A stretch of DNA of 64,000 bases from assembly GCA_028023455.1 (NCBI GenBank), contig JAQFVV010000032.1, positions 1,178,001 to 1,242,000 on the forward strand. Direction: 5' to 3'. Every line of letters starts with the position of its first letter. The stretch's first letter is position 1. The stretch comes from Epiperipatus broadwayi (lineage: Eukaryota > Onychophora > Udeonychophora > Euonychophora > Peripatidae). The notes beneath the pieces were generated by a model. That model saw only the letters and a list, made by a program, of their open reading frames with translations, searched no databases and was not told where the DNA came from. The translations under genes were made by a program, and so were the position numbers. Below are positions 46,481 to 57,552 of this stretch, piece after piece.

Positions 46481-47745
46481 ATCTTTTTCTTTATATTTCC
46501 TGATATATTCTGTATTAAAAACGACTATTATGTTTAGGCATAAAAATCCCTATATATTTATAACTCCATTTCCCTTGATCCTTCTTTCCCACAGTGAAAA
46601 TGTCCTCATGAAATCATTCTATCTTCATCATTCATAAACCCAACATTTTCTGGAAAGATACCTAAGTGATAGTCTAAGAAATGCATTTTAAAAAGGATCA
46701 AAGAAGATTTTATAACATATCACAAGTTTCTGCCCTATAACAGCCTTAAAAATTGGGATGTTATAAACAATTTTTACTTTATTTTATCTAGTTCAGTAAG
46801 CTTGACTTCCAATATTAACTCTAAATGCATCTTACTGATGTAAAAAATGGTCAATAAAATGTACAATATAGCTCTAAATATTAAAATGCCAATCTAAGTT
46901 TTATGTTAAATGGATAACAAACTATTAGTGATAATAATTGTTATCATATGATCACAAAACTCTAACACCTAGATAATCAACTTCATTTCAAAAAAAGTAC
47001 ATACTTATTATTATTTCTTATTTAAGAAAATATATATTTTCAAAAAAAAAAAATCCAGTACTATTTAGATTCAATGAATTAATACAAGTTTTGAATCCAA
47101 ATTTAATAATTCAGAATTAATTAATAATTTACTAGTTCTGTGTATAAACAGTTCTCATTTAAAATAATATTTTCATATACCCCCCCCACACACACACACC
47201 AGTCCTGCTATTTCACATACAATGGCATTAACATGCTATGGCCCGTATGGATTTTAAATTATCACAAATGTTTTACATATATTTTTCAGTCTAAATTTTT
47301 TCACCCCCAAAAAGAATACTACATTTTCACAGGAAATATTACTGATGTGGGCTAGAATAGATGAAAATTTACAAACATTTTATAGAAAACAAAAAAATTG
47401 TTTTCAATTTAAAAAAAACTTCTAAGTATCAATGACAAATATATTACAAATAGATCGTGTTAATAATCAAGAATATGTCTAATAGACCAAAACATCGTTA
47501 TATAATTCCCATCATTTATTTGAAAAAAAATGCCATCCAAAGACAACGATGGGGCTGATAAAATCCTTCATTGACCTGAATGCAATTTTTCTAGAAGGCA
47601 ATTTTCATAAAAATCCTGAACCGTTGGTGTTGAAGCATTGGGCCAATTCCTCAATGCTCATAAAAAAAATTGAATATTAAAAAACAATACAAGGCCCCAT
47701 AATGAAAAGGAAAAACAAAGACAACAAAAAAATCAAAAAACATGA
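46481..47745. other. Intron sequence, nothing recognised
   Basis: 46480-46640 may extend the RTE copy upstream. Less AT-rich stretch at 47540-47670 without readable frame; possibly old LINE 5' sequence leading into the next entry. Short C-run and (AC)n at 47180-47200. Confidence 0.35.
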
Positions 47746-47749
47746 CTAT

Positions 47750-49640
47750 GATTTATAGAACATGAAAGATTTAAGGTCTACTCAATAAATTAAATGAAGT
47801 AATGCATGAATTTGAACTGAATATCTTGATAGAAACCAAGAAGAAATAACTTATAAAACTTTGGACATTATAATCATTTTTATATTGGTGTTTTGAAGGA
47901 TAAAAAAGCATAAGTATTATCACAAAACTGATTCAAAAGAGTCTGAGAAAATGTAGTAATCACAATATGAGAAACAACCATTAATTAAAATGAATTCACC
48001 TATACCTCACATAGCACACATCCTTTATGCAACGATTCATAATAATGATTTTCATCAATTTGTAACCGCTATTTTGATTTACAATAGATTATTCACTATA
48101 ACAATCATTTTAAAAAAAATTTTTTGGGTAGTCATTTTGTAATATTGATGACATTATTAACGCTATGTCACCCAAAAACACAAAAGCTACTTTCATATTG
48201 TAACTGTACAGTACAGGATTTATTCATAATACACAACACAGTACACAATATTAGTGTTGCGCATAATACTTTGATTATAAACTTAAAATACATGTAATGA
48301 ATGTACAGTATTTTATTTTATTAGAGTTAAAAATGAAAGTAAAAAATAATTTAAAACTTAAATGCCATGTCAAATATTACAATTTATAAAAAGTGCAGAA
48401 AAAACAGTTGTGGAAATTAGAGGACTAGAAAATTCTGAAAGGATTGAATGTGAATGTACCAGTTTTCAAAAAAGGAGAATCCTGATACATTATTTATGTG
48501 TTTTGGATGACCCAAGTAATAATAAAAAAAAAAGATGATAAGATATCAAGAAATATATCTTTTGAATACAGATAGTAAATTGACATATGATAATACCCCT
48601 TCTCAAAAGATTGTGCGAAATACTGGAATCAACAAACATAAATGTAATTCTTATTAAAACAATTAAAAAATAATATAACACAAATGTAAAAATAAAATTA
48701 GGAAATATGATTTTAAATAATATAAAGATAACCAAAGGGCTCAAAACAACAATGTTGCCTATCATCTATATAAAGATCATATGGAAAACAAACCCTTAAA
48801 ATATGGAAAAGAAAATATGAGAAAACAGGAATTCCTCGACAAAGTAATAAAATATTTTTACACATTGTGCTACGCTAAGGATAAAACATTTTTGGCATAG
48901 AATCATAATGCTTTGAACTAAGTAGAAAATTGTTAGAGGAATATAGGAAATGAGATGTGGAAATAAATGGAACAAAACCAAAAAATATAACTATTGGAAA
49001 ACAATGGAATGGAAAATGTGCCAAATAATTGGCAAACATGAGGACTATAAGTATTTAGGCATAAAAATCACACAAAGGGAAACAATAAATGAAAAATATA
49101 CTGGGTAGAAAATTTATAACTGATAACATAAGATATTGTGGAATTGGAATATCTCATAAATCAATAAACAATGAATATATAACAGAATTGTGAAAACTTA
49201 TTAAATATCAAAATGAGATTAGTAGTTGAAGAATAGTTTAAGAATTGCCGACTACAAATGGATTACTAGTAAATATCTTTTCAATGAGAAAATTCACAAG
49301 CAATAAAAAATTTCGAGCAATTATAAATATTGAATATAGTATAGTAAAATAAATCAAATCAGAACAAGATAATTGGAATGGCATTGATGGATACAGAGGG
49401 TATTTCAGAAAAGATTATCAAAACAATTACTGAACTGGATGATAGTGGATGGAGGAGGCAGGGCACAGAAAACGCATTTGAAAAAAAAATAATTAAATAA
49501 TAGAGAAATTAGAGATGAAAATTTATAGGAAGTTTTAGAATGACAGATGCATAACAAATGAAAATTGGAAGACATCATCAACAACAAAAAGAAAAATCTT
49601 TGAATAAATTTAAACAATTGGAATAAAAACATTTTGAAAT
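47750..49640 (+). mobile_element. Decayed LINE with RT traces
   Basis: Plus-strand fragments in LINE order: an endonuclease-like NKLNEVMHEFELNILIETKK at about 47780-47845; RT fingers VNVPVFKKGE at about 48449-48480; palm fragments ILIKTIKK then YNTNVKIKLGN and ITKGLK (about 48640-48745), corresponding to the region before the RQG motif; and YKYLGIKITQRETINEK at about 49040-49090. No two fragments are joined by an open frame. A lineage different from the RTE copies. Confidence 0.4.
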
Positions 49641-50245
49641 TTTTAAGAAAATGCTATTGTTTAGAATGCAACTTAAAAAAGAAATAGAGTTTATTCCATC
49701 TTTCAATTGTTTAAATACTTGTTTATTTAAATATATTTCAGTTTATTAATTATTTGATATTTTTTTAATAAAAAATAGCCAGGAGATTTCTTTATTTTCT
49801 AACATGCTCAATTAGAATAATTTTCATAAACATATTATATTCCTCACAATACTTATTCATTTTTCCTCCCAATTCTTAATTTTTCATTGCTTTTCTGTTC
49901 TAATAAAGTATACAATTTTCATTATTATAATGTATTTTTTATTACTACCACATAATTATTTTTTCTCTCACACATAAAAATTTTTCATCATTATTTAAAT
50001 CAGAATAATTATAATTCTTTTGAAGTATATTAAAGTAACTATAGCTATTGTCATTTAAAAATAACCTTTCCACTTTTGTTCATAGTATTTTTAACTCCTT
50101 TGAAAATAATCATTGAACTTTATTTCATTGTACCATATAAGTTTACATATACTTTTTTTTCCTAATGACTTCTTTATCATAATGTAAAACCATTGCCTAT
50201 TGTTAATAATCCTTGTAACACATTTTTTCTATAACTTTATCTCGT
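49641..50245. other. AT-rich intron sequence, nothing recognised
   Basis: Pyrimidine-rich on plus; no frame or repeat recognised. Confidence 0.35.
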
Positions 50246-50249
50246 TGCG

Positions 50250-51530
50250 ATGAAAAAGTAAAGAAATTTTATAGGATATACAATCATGGGAGATTTTAAT
50301 GCCAGAATTAATAAACAACTGAAATACTAAATTTAGTAATGGTCACAGTAATGAGAGAGCATACAAACTTGTATTACATTTGCAAAAAAAAAAAAAACTG
50401 TAAAAATTATTTTCTTTTAAGAAAAATGCTAAACAAAAAATAGAAATAGAAACAATCAAATATATATCAGAATTAGATTACATTTTGATTATGTTCCAGA
50501 AAATCATTAATAATTAGGGAGATGTAAAATACATAATAGCGTAAAACTAGAGAAAGTAATTAATTATCTATTAAGAATTACAAGCAAGATACTTTTAGAT
50601 ACTTGGTTTAAAAAAATCAGCAATTTTCCAATAAATAACTTTTCTATTGGAAAAAAATGCATAAAAAAAAAAAAAGAAATTAGAAAATTTTTAAAACGAT
50701 CATTAAGAAGAATTCAATATCTAGAAATTTTTGAAAATAATATGAAAAAGAATTAATACTGATATAAAAAAATATAATTGTGAATTAGCAAAGAAAGCTA
50801 TACAAAAAATGTTTCAAAATCATAAAACATCATGATATTGGATGGAAAATTATTTGTGCAATAAAAAGAAAAGATGGAACTATTACTAAAAAGTGGGATG
50901 CCATCATGAATCATGTGGAAGAGTTCTATAAACAATTATATAGTAATAAAAAACAAAGTATATTAGTAATTTAATCTATAAAGAGGGGAAAAAAGCTTCA
51001 TGAAGTGATTGGAATCATCATTGATATGTAAAAAAAAAATAAGTAAAGAAATAGAAAAAACATTTGTAAACTTGTAATCATATGTCTAAATGATAAACAT
51101 ATACCAAATAATTGGAAGAATGCAGTAATGATAAATAAATTAAAAAACCTAACAGCCATTTATCAGTTTTACACAAAATCTTTAACTAAATTAATCTCTA
51201 GAAAAACTTTGTATTCCAATCAACCAAAAAAACAAGCTAGATTTAAAACTGATTTTAACACAGCAAATCATATCCAAATAATGAGAGAAGTTATAGAAAT
51301 GATCATTGAATTTGAGTCACAATTATGCTTTAGGTTTGTAGCCAAATATTGAGAGACGTTATAGAAAGATCATTGAATTTGAGTTGCCATTATGCTTTAG
51401 ATTTGTAGATTTATGAAAAGCTATTTGATTCCATAAGCATTTCTTCAGTAATTAAAGCAATAGATCATCAAAATGTAGACCCAAAATACTGTCATATTCT
51501 GAAAAGTGATTTCATTTCATTACACACTTT
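50250..51530 (+). mobile_element. RTE-type remnant with an internal duplication
   Basis: Plus orientation. Endonuclease fragment MGDFNARINKQL at 50285-50320 (matching GDFNARLGKQL of the copy at 38.2 kb), linker IKRKDGTITKKWDAIMNHVE at about 50850-50915, RT start PNNWKNAVM and QPKKQARFKTDFNTANHIQI at about 51210-51285. A stretch around ATAGAAATGATCATTGAATT (51290-51345) is repeated at 51358-51415, so part of the RT was tandemly duplicated. Stops and shifts throughout. Confidence 0.6.
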
Positions 51531-51649
51531 AGTTCAATGGAATAAGACTTGATGATCATCAATCGAATGAGTGAAGATAACACATTAATACTAAGTATAA
51601 AACCAAAAAACATCATAAGATTCTGGCTTATACAATGTTTTTCACAGAC

Positions 51650-53370
51650 AAATTATTCTACTTCACTGTTACCATTTATTGTAATTAATAGATATTAAAT
51701 GGTAGAGTTTATTAAATCCATACTCAGTGCTATTTTATTCCCGTCTCAAACTAGTTGCGACTTATAATCTGTGTTAATGGACCTGGATCTAGTGTGTCTG
51801 TATCTTTTGGATTTAAAGTATCGTTTATCGAGCAGTCAACTTTTAATTTTTTTTTTCCTCTTAAACTATTAGCCTTAAATTTGAAAACAGCATAAATGTT
51901 TTGAAAGAGTTATATATATAGTTCTGGCATCTACATACTTTGGTGTCCTCAGTTTTAAAATAATTGTAGGCATCTTTACTGTATGACTGGGATGGATAAA
52001 AAAAAAAAAATTATCATATGATCCCAGAATCACCCAATAAAATTTTTAAGAGCTAACACTAATTATTCTGAGTAATCAATAGTTAGTTAACTAGAAGATT
52101 ATCACATGATCACTATCTCTTATACTAGCATATAATTGTTATTAAACAAGGCAAAACTCTCCATACAGTAGTGCCACCCTGTGCCAAACAGAGTAATCAA
52201 TGGATGCCAGAGGCTTGCGCATAAAATCCCTATCTAGTGCCTACTCATCCAATATCCCCAGACTAGTTTCTGGCTTGTGACCTTCGTCAGTGAGGAGATT
52301 TAGATCTGAGAGCACTGCATCTAGATCTTAGGATCTAATGCAACCCTCCAGCAGCCACCTTTTATCTCTACTTAACTACAAAACCATAAGAATGAAATTG
52401 AAAACACAATAATATTTTCAATCTAAGCTCAATAGCTTATATAGTCAATAGCTTATATAGTTATATACTCTGGTTGGCACAGGGTGGCATTACTGTATGG
52501 ACTTATTGCCTTCTTTAATAACAACTGTGCTAATATAAAAGATAGTGATCATGTGATGCTTAGTGGTTTAACACCAATCCTGCCTAATAGGATAGTGCTG
52601 GCTATGATTGTTAAAAGAGCCAAAGACACCAAAATGTATGGGTGCTGAATTGAGTTCAGACCCATATGACTGTATAAGCTATTGAGCTTAGATTGAAAAT
52701 ATTATTGTGTTTTCAATTTCATTCTCATGGTTTTGTAGTTAAGTAGAGATAAAAGGTGGCTGCTGGATGGTTGCATTAGATCCTAAGATCTAGATGCAGT
52801 GCTCTCAGATCCAAAGCTCCTCACTGACAAAGGTCACAAGCCAGAAACTAGTCTGGGGATATTGGATGAGTAGGCACTAGATAGGGATTTTATGCACAAG
52901 CCTTCTGGCATCCATTGATTACTCTGGTTGGCACAGGGTGGCATTACTGTATGGAGAGTTTTGCCTTGTTTATAAGATTATATAATTTTTTTATTATTAT
53001 TTTATATCAACCCTAACCAAAAAAATTAAGAAGTCTACAGTTGTCATAAAACTGAAAATATATATATATAGCTATAAAATCGGTGTTACAATTGTATGAC
53101 TGTGAACAAATAGGCTTGGATTCAAAATATTAAACATGGTTTAAAATTTTAGTCTGATGGTTTGATGACAAAAAAAAAATAAAATAAAAGATAGCTGCTG
53201 AATAAAAAATACATTCCATCCAAAAGACTGAGGTGTACTAGATTCAGGTCAAAGCTTCTCATTAAGGCCATGAATCAAAACTAGTCCAGAAATAAGAATA
53301 GAATAGCAATGGATATAGATGTGATAAGCACAACCATCTCCTATGTGCTGATTCCTCAAGCTTATAATAG
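51650..53370. mobile_element. Nested palindromes: older foldback around a younger one
   Basis: Outer arms at about 51660-51960 (forward) and about 53060-53365 (reverse) are diverged copies of one unit (for example CTAGTTGCGACTTATAAT / CTAGTTTTGATTCATGG, and the CTTTTGGAT...CAGC tract). Between them lies the inner palindrome (52144-52976). The inner right half also carries, at about 52500-52560, the reverse complement of 52095-52150, so part of the older unit is repeated inside. All arms belong to the family whose solo copy is at 41500-41690. No coding region. Tandem and inverted long repeats of this kind are known for Foldback elements and for the terminal repeats of Penelope-like elements; which applies is open. 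Confidence 0.65.
52144..52976. repeat. Inner palindrome with about 300-bp arms
   Basis: Left arm 52144-52446 begins AAACAAGGCAAAACTCTCCA and passes TACAGTAGTGCCACCCTGTG, TCTAGTGCCTACTCATCCAA, CCCCAGACTAGTTTCTGGCT, GATCTGAGAGCACTGCATCT. Right arm about 52669-52976 is its reverse complement at roughly 95 percent by eye. A third, short terminal piece (TCTGGTTGGCACAGGGTGGC, ATTACTGTATGGA) at 52469-52501 repeats the end of the right arm in the same direction. AATAGCTTATATAGT is duplicated at 52430-52460. Confidence 0.85.
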
Positions 53371-53813
53371 ATAATAATACTGGAGTAAAATATAAGTTCG
53401 ATAATGAAAAACAATACAAGCACTTATTTACAATTGCTACTTCACACATATTGCCATTTAATTGCAAGTTTTTGCAATCAAAAATTTATCATAAAAACAA
53501 TACAGAACTTATTTAACTTTCTGAGATAAATGTAAATTTGAAGTGCATAAATAATGTTTCTTAATATAAGCAAATTGAAGTGATGATGTAATCTCCAATC
53601 ATTATGCTGGAAATATTCATCATCTGATTGTTATACTAAAATAAGAAGATTGAAGTGATATAAACTCCACTCAGTGTTATAAACATTATTTGATTCTATA
53701 TTGGGAGAGGGGTCACAATACTGTTTAATTTAATATAAGCTTTATCATTCCAACTTTACATGTAAATTTAAAAATAAATCATCTACTGTAATAAAAAAAT
53801 ATAATCTTACATT

Positions 53814-53844
53814 CTGGGAAGGTCTGAAATGCCTTGTGCACATG
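53814..53844 (+). repeat. 30-bp direct repeat, left copy
   Basis: CTGGGAAGGTCTGAAATGCC then TTGTGCACATG recurs in the same orientation at 55567-55596 as CTGGGAAGGTCGAAATCCTT then GTCCACATG. The two copies bracket the palindrome, the gene-like sequence and the third half-copy. Confidence 0.65.
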
Positions 53845-53845
53845 T

Positions 53846-54268
53846 TGAAGCAGTCGGATCTGAGTTCGATCCTAGCTTCATGACATCTACCCATACCCCT
53901 TCAAACCCTAGTACTAACCTTAAATTTCCGATGCAATGGGGCTTTATATGTTCAATCCACGCTAATTTCCATAAAGAATAACTTATTTCATAAATGTGTA
54001 TAAAAATTAATTAGTTTCAAATTTAGATTGATCAATTCTATTAATAAATTCATGATAAAATTATTAATAGAATTGATCAATCTAAATTTGAAACTAATTA
54101 ATTTTTATACGCATTTATGAAATAAGTTATTCTTTATGGAAATTAGCGTGGATTGAACGTATAAAGCCCCATTGCATCGGAAATTTAAGGTAGTACTAAG
54201 GTTTGAAGTGGGCTTATTGCTAGATGTCATGAAGCTAGGATCGAACTCAGATCCGACTGCTTCATTCA
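53846..54268. repeat. Palindrome with about 205-bp arms and a tRNA-like B box
   Basis: Left arm 53846-54050 begins GAAGCAGTCGGATCTGAGTT and contains GAGTTCGATCC (B-box-like), AACCTTAAATTTCCGATGCA, GCTAATTTCCATAAAGAATA and TTAGTTTCAAATTTAGATTG. Right arm 54062-54268 is the reverse complement with few changes. The turn is at about 54052-54060. The half-copy at 55425-55566 is a third arm, in the same orientation as the right arm. Confidence 0.9.
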
Positions 54269-54830
54269 AAATACATATAGATATAACAAAAAAAAATTAC
54301 AATTATATAAAGAAAATGTTTAGTTGTCAGCAATAAACATTAATAACATTATTGCTTCATTCATATATATACGCATCATCAATTACTTTTTACTTTACTA
54401 AATAGTTTTAATTTCATTAATTTCTCCAATCATTAGCATACAGTGTTGTGAATAGCATATATTTATAGCAATCTAATTACCCCTAGGAGGTTAGTCTAGA
54501 TGGTAAACATGACATCGATGATGATTAGACATCGATTCTTCATTCTTTCCCACTTAAAATGACAAACAAAAAAAAATACCTTAGTTGGAGTCTACTATCA
54601 TTTTGGTGAGAAAAACAACCCTAATAAATGAGCATAAAAATAACTGCCTGTTATTTGAATCGTGTTTTTAGTATGGAAATGACAAAATCTTACATTCATT
54701 TCTTCCTTGTTGCAACTTATTATTACTTTAGATTTTGTGCAGGGATTCAAAACATGAGAATGTCCATTTTTTATTTTCCATTTTCTTTAACGTTGTCTAT
54801 CCATGAACTGCTGCTTCTTAGTTTTTTTTT
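54269..54830. other. AT-rich sequence between repeats
   Basis: A tRNA-SINE-like fragment may lie at 54487-54545 (GGTTAGTCTAGATGGTAAAC, then GACATCGATTC), but it is weak. Otherwise nothing recognised; the 86-codon plus frame at 54628-54888 overlaps the gene-like sequence on the other strand and has no domain signal. Confidence 0.35.
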
Positions 54831-54831
54831 T

Positions 54832-55360
54832 TTAATAATATTTTCCTGGATCTGGAGGTATATGAGGGTTATAGGTATGTCTTTCTAGATCTCTTACTAA
54901 AATATCGAAAGCAGACCCAATATTGTACTTTGGTAGATTATTATATTGTTCATTATTAAAAGTATCTGGCTTTAACAGAATTTCTCTAACTTTTTGTGAT
55001 CTAATGGCATCCATTACAACATATTCACTTTGGGAGCTGAGAAGTTTTTCTCCATCTTTTATGAAACTATTTTTTTCAACATATTCCATCTTTAAAACAA
55101 AGTTTATCATTTCTGTTTAAAGAGTTCAGCTCCTCATTAATTTTGTTCTGATCATATTTCATAAATAAATAATTATGGGATTTATTACAATGGGCAGTAT
55201 TGCACACAACTAAAGATCGGTCCACTTTCTTCATTTTCATATCAGGAGGCCATTCAGCATCATTCCTAAACTTTAACTTTAATGTTTTCATTAATCCTTC
55301 ATCATCACTTTTCCCAAACATCTTTGTAATTATTATGAAAATATAACTCAGAGTTATCAA
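54832..55360 (-). pseudogene. Intronless, frameshifted, A-tailed gene-like sequence
   Basis: Two long minus-strand frames follow on. Upstream (likely ATG at about 55319, MFGKSDDEGLMKTLKL): RNDAEWPPDMKMKKVDRSLV, CNTAHCNKSHN, NRNDKLCFKDG, ending near 55076. Then, after a one-base shift at about 55080-55085: EKNSFIKDGEKLLSSQSEYV, MDAIRSQKVREILLK, NLPKYNIGSAFDILVRD and a C-terminus PHIPPDPGKYY. The stop codon at 54835-54837 runs straight into twelve A residues. Combined length would be about 160 residues. No splice sites interrupt it. Composition is that of a soluble, charged protein; the family is not recognised. The tail and lack of introns suggest a processed pseudogene, but it could also be a gene carried by the surrounding inverted-repeat element. 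Protein identity is left open. Confidence 0.5.
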
Positions 55361-55424
55361 TTATGATTTCAGAAGATATGTATTGTTCTATTGATCACAT
55401 TTTTCATGATCGATACAGCCACTC

Positions 55425-55566
55425 AATCTAAATTTGAAACTAATTAATTTTTATACGCATTTATGAAATAAGTTATTCTTTATGGAAATTAGCATGGATT
55501 GAACGTATAAACCCCCATTGCATCGGAAATTTAAGGTTAGTACTAGGGTTTGAAGTGGGCTTATGG
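55425..55566 (-). repeat. Third half-copy of the 53.8-54.3-kb palindrome arm
   Basis: AATCTAAATTTGAAACTAAT, TTATGAAATAAGTTATTCTT, GGAAATTAGCATGGATTGAA and GCATCGGAAATTTAAGGTTA match the right arm at 54080-54230 at high identity and in the same orientation. It ends at GTTTGAAGTGGGCTTATGG, just before the second 30-bp direct repeat. Confidence 0.9.
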
Positions 55567-55596
55567 CTGGGAAGGTCGAAATCCTTGTCCACATGT
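55567..55596 (+). repeat. 30-bp direct repeat, right copy
   Basis: Same orientation as 53814-53844, with small differences. See that entry. Confidence 0.65.
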
Positions 55597-55853
55597 ATGA
55601 TATATTATCTAATAGAATTCATGAAAGCATGTGTTCAGTGATTTAGATATTCCATCTTCAGCAATTAATTTCTGACAATTTTATCACTTATTAATCAGCA
55701 TTCTAACTGCTTTTCAAGCTTTCTGTGTGTTTTGTACAATGAAGTCTAATGCGCTAAATTGGTTCTATAAAACTGATTCATTATATCATATGTTACATTG
55801 CAGCATACATTTAAATAAATTAACATTACAAGCATAAAGCTAAATTAGTCAAT
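55597..55853. other. AT-rich sequence, nothing recognised
   Basis: No frame, repeat copy or site recognised between the 30-bp direct repeat and the next palindrome. Confidence 0.4.
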
Positions 55854-56147
55854 AAATAATTAAAATTACCCCAAATCCAAAACTCAACCAGACTAGCCAA
55901 GAAAATAAAATCAAAAACATAACCAATGTTTTCACTGCTACAAGCAGACTTCTCAAATGCAAAGAACTACAAAACAACACATTTATATTAAACAATATAT
56001 AATGTTTAATATAAATATGATGTTGTTTTGTAGTTCTTTACACTTGAGAAGTCTGTTTATAGCAGTGAAACCATTGGTTGTGTTTTTGATTTTATTTTCT
56101 TGGCTACTCTGGTTGAATTTTGGATTTGGGGTAATTTTAATTATTTA
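55854..56147. repeat. Palindrome with about 140-bp arms and almost no loop
   Basis: Left arm starts AAATAATTAAAATTACCCCA and includes AACTCAACCAGACTAGCCAA, ATAAAATCAAAAACATAACC, AGACTTCTCAAATGCAAAGA and ACTACAAAACAACA. The right arm from about 56003 to 56147 is its reverse complement with some ten differences. Centre AAACAATATATAATGTTT at about 55990-56007. An AT-only, hairpin-forming element with no gene; the open frame reading across it is a by-product. Confidence 0.9.
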
Positions 56148-56199
56148 AATAAGTGTATTTAGATGTAATCAATTCTCAATTTTACAACTATCCAAAACA

Positions 56200-56840
56200 A
56201 AAATAAAAAAATACTTATATTACAGTAAATATTGTAGTTAAACTTTAATGAAAATTCATCCTCTAAAAGCAAAAAATTAAAACATAAACAAGCATATCAC
56301 AATAAAATTTGCAAATCCTTGATTTCATTACTTCCACTTTTTTCAAATAACATTTAGTAGCAATCCTGTTTGCACTAGCTATGTCAATATATTTTATAAT
56401 GCTATGCAATTCAGTTTTTTTCCTGAATCTGGCAAACCTCACTTTGCTGGTTATAAACTCTTTCAAAGAAACAGTTCTTATATTAGATTTAATAAAATAT
56501 TCTTCAAACAATTGCTCGACTTGTTTATAATTGCCTCACTGACATTATTATTGGCCATATGCTAATGATTAATCTGCATTCGCAAGTTTCTATTTGTTCC
56601 AGTTCATTACAATTAAAACTGCTCAATATGAAAATCTCTTTTGTTATCCGTGAAATTTTACTGTCTTATTTTTTTATAAGGGTGTAGATTCATTAATTTG
56701 ACCACTCTGTATTTAGGATTTAAACACTGATCATTTTGCAGCTTCCTTGTTTAAAAATAATTTTTTTCTCTCCATTACTGATCAATTTTTTACCTCTTAT
56801 TATTTTAGGCTCATGTTTAAAATTAATATTTCTATGCACA
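56200..56840 (-). pseudogene. Degenerate coding-like stretch
   Basis: Minus-strand pieces in varying frames: FKHEPKIIRGKKLISNGEKK (about 56760-56830), SRITKEIFILSSFNCNELEQ then IETCECRLIISIWPIIMSV (about 56540-56650), and an open 82-codon frame at 56263-56511 with FIKSNIRTVSLKEFITSKVR and KKTELHSIIKYIDIASANR. Composition is more protein-like than AT-driven chance frames nearby. Not recognised; possibly a pseudogene or an old transposon ORF. Confidence 0.25.
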
Positions 56841-57285
56841 CACATATTATTTTAAAAAAAAAATAATGATGAAAAAACTGCAGAAGATGTCTGATGGTTT
56901 GCTTAATGCTGAAACACTGAAAAATCTTTTACATCAGATTGTTGTAACAGTCGGTAATATTGAATAAGCTAAATGTTTGTAGATTTAGTGATTCAATATT
57001 TAGCACTCAGATTTCCATCATTGTTACTGAAATTTTACTTTAAAATTTATTTCTTTTTTGATCTCAATATTGAACATATATGTTGGGAAAATACAATAAT
57101 ATTAGATAGAGAAGAAAAGGTACAAAGAAGAAAATTTAAAGAAGCTGCTCACGTGATAATGGCAAAAAAAAAAAAACCATAAGCCAACCCAGTGTAGAAA
57201 CCACTAATCAACTTTATTCTTAGGAAAAAGTGGAGAAATCAGGAGGAACCTCATAGATAAGTAGATGAAATTACTACAGACTGTT
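56841..57285. other. AT-rich intron sequence
   Basis: Nothing recognised; a short A10 run near 57164. Confidence 0.4.
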
Positions 57286-57289
57286 GCCC

Positions 57290-57552
57290 TTGAAAGGATG
57301 GCTCAGTTGGTTAGAGCTTTACATTAAAATTCAAAAACTCAAGAATCTAAGAATCCAGGTTCGAATCCCATGCTAGTACCGTCAATGGCCAGGCCAGCCA
57401 ACACCTGAAGAAGAGGGGAGACTAATATTTCTCGAAATGTTGTACATATACTAATCTGTTTGATATGCTATTACTAACAGTTGAATGTATTTGGAATATT
57501 TAAATAAAGTTAAATTTTCCTAAAGACATTCAATACATATATTAGATGATGA
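57290..57552 (+). repeat. tRNA-derived SINE, younger copy
   Basis: tRNA-like head with A box (GGCTCAGTTGGTTAGAGC, from about 57303) and B box (GGTTCGAATCCC, 57359-57370), the spacing between the boxes lengthened beyond a true tRNA. Then GCTAGTACCGTCAATGGCCA, GGCCAGCCAACACCTGAAGA and a 3' part with TTGAATGTATTTGGAA, AATAAAGTTAAATTTTCCTA and ATTAGATGATG. It aligns along its length with 15005-15268. The tRNA head does not end in a proper acceptor stem, so it is not a functional tRNA gene. Confidence 0.75.

Noticed and set aside
55957-56148. A 63-codon plus-strand frame.
   Set aside because: It reads across the centre of a palindrome; each half mirrors the other, so it has no independent coding meaning.
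57298-57375. A functional tRNA gene.
   Set aside because: A and B boxes are present, but their spacing is too long, there is no matching acceptor stem, and the rest of a SINE body follows.
57395-57440. CCTGAAGAAGAGG...CTCGAAAT in the SINE, and CACTGACGAAGG...CCAGAAAC in the 52-kb foldback arms, look like hammerhead ribozyme cores (CUGANGA...GAAA).
   Set aside because: In both cases the first stem-II pair is missing (an extra A next to the core). In the SINE the flanking strands CAACA and TGTTG pair with each other, which is not hammerhead topology. A covariance-model search would settle it; the sequence alone does not support a ribozyme.
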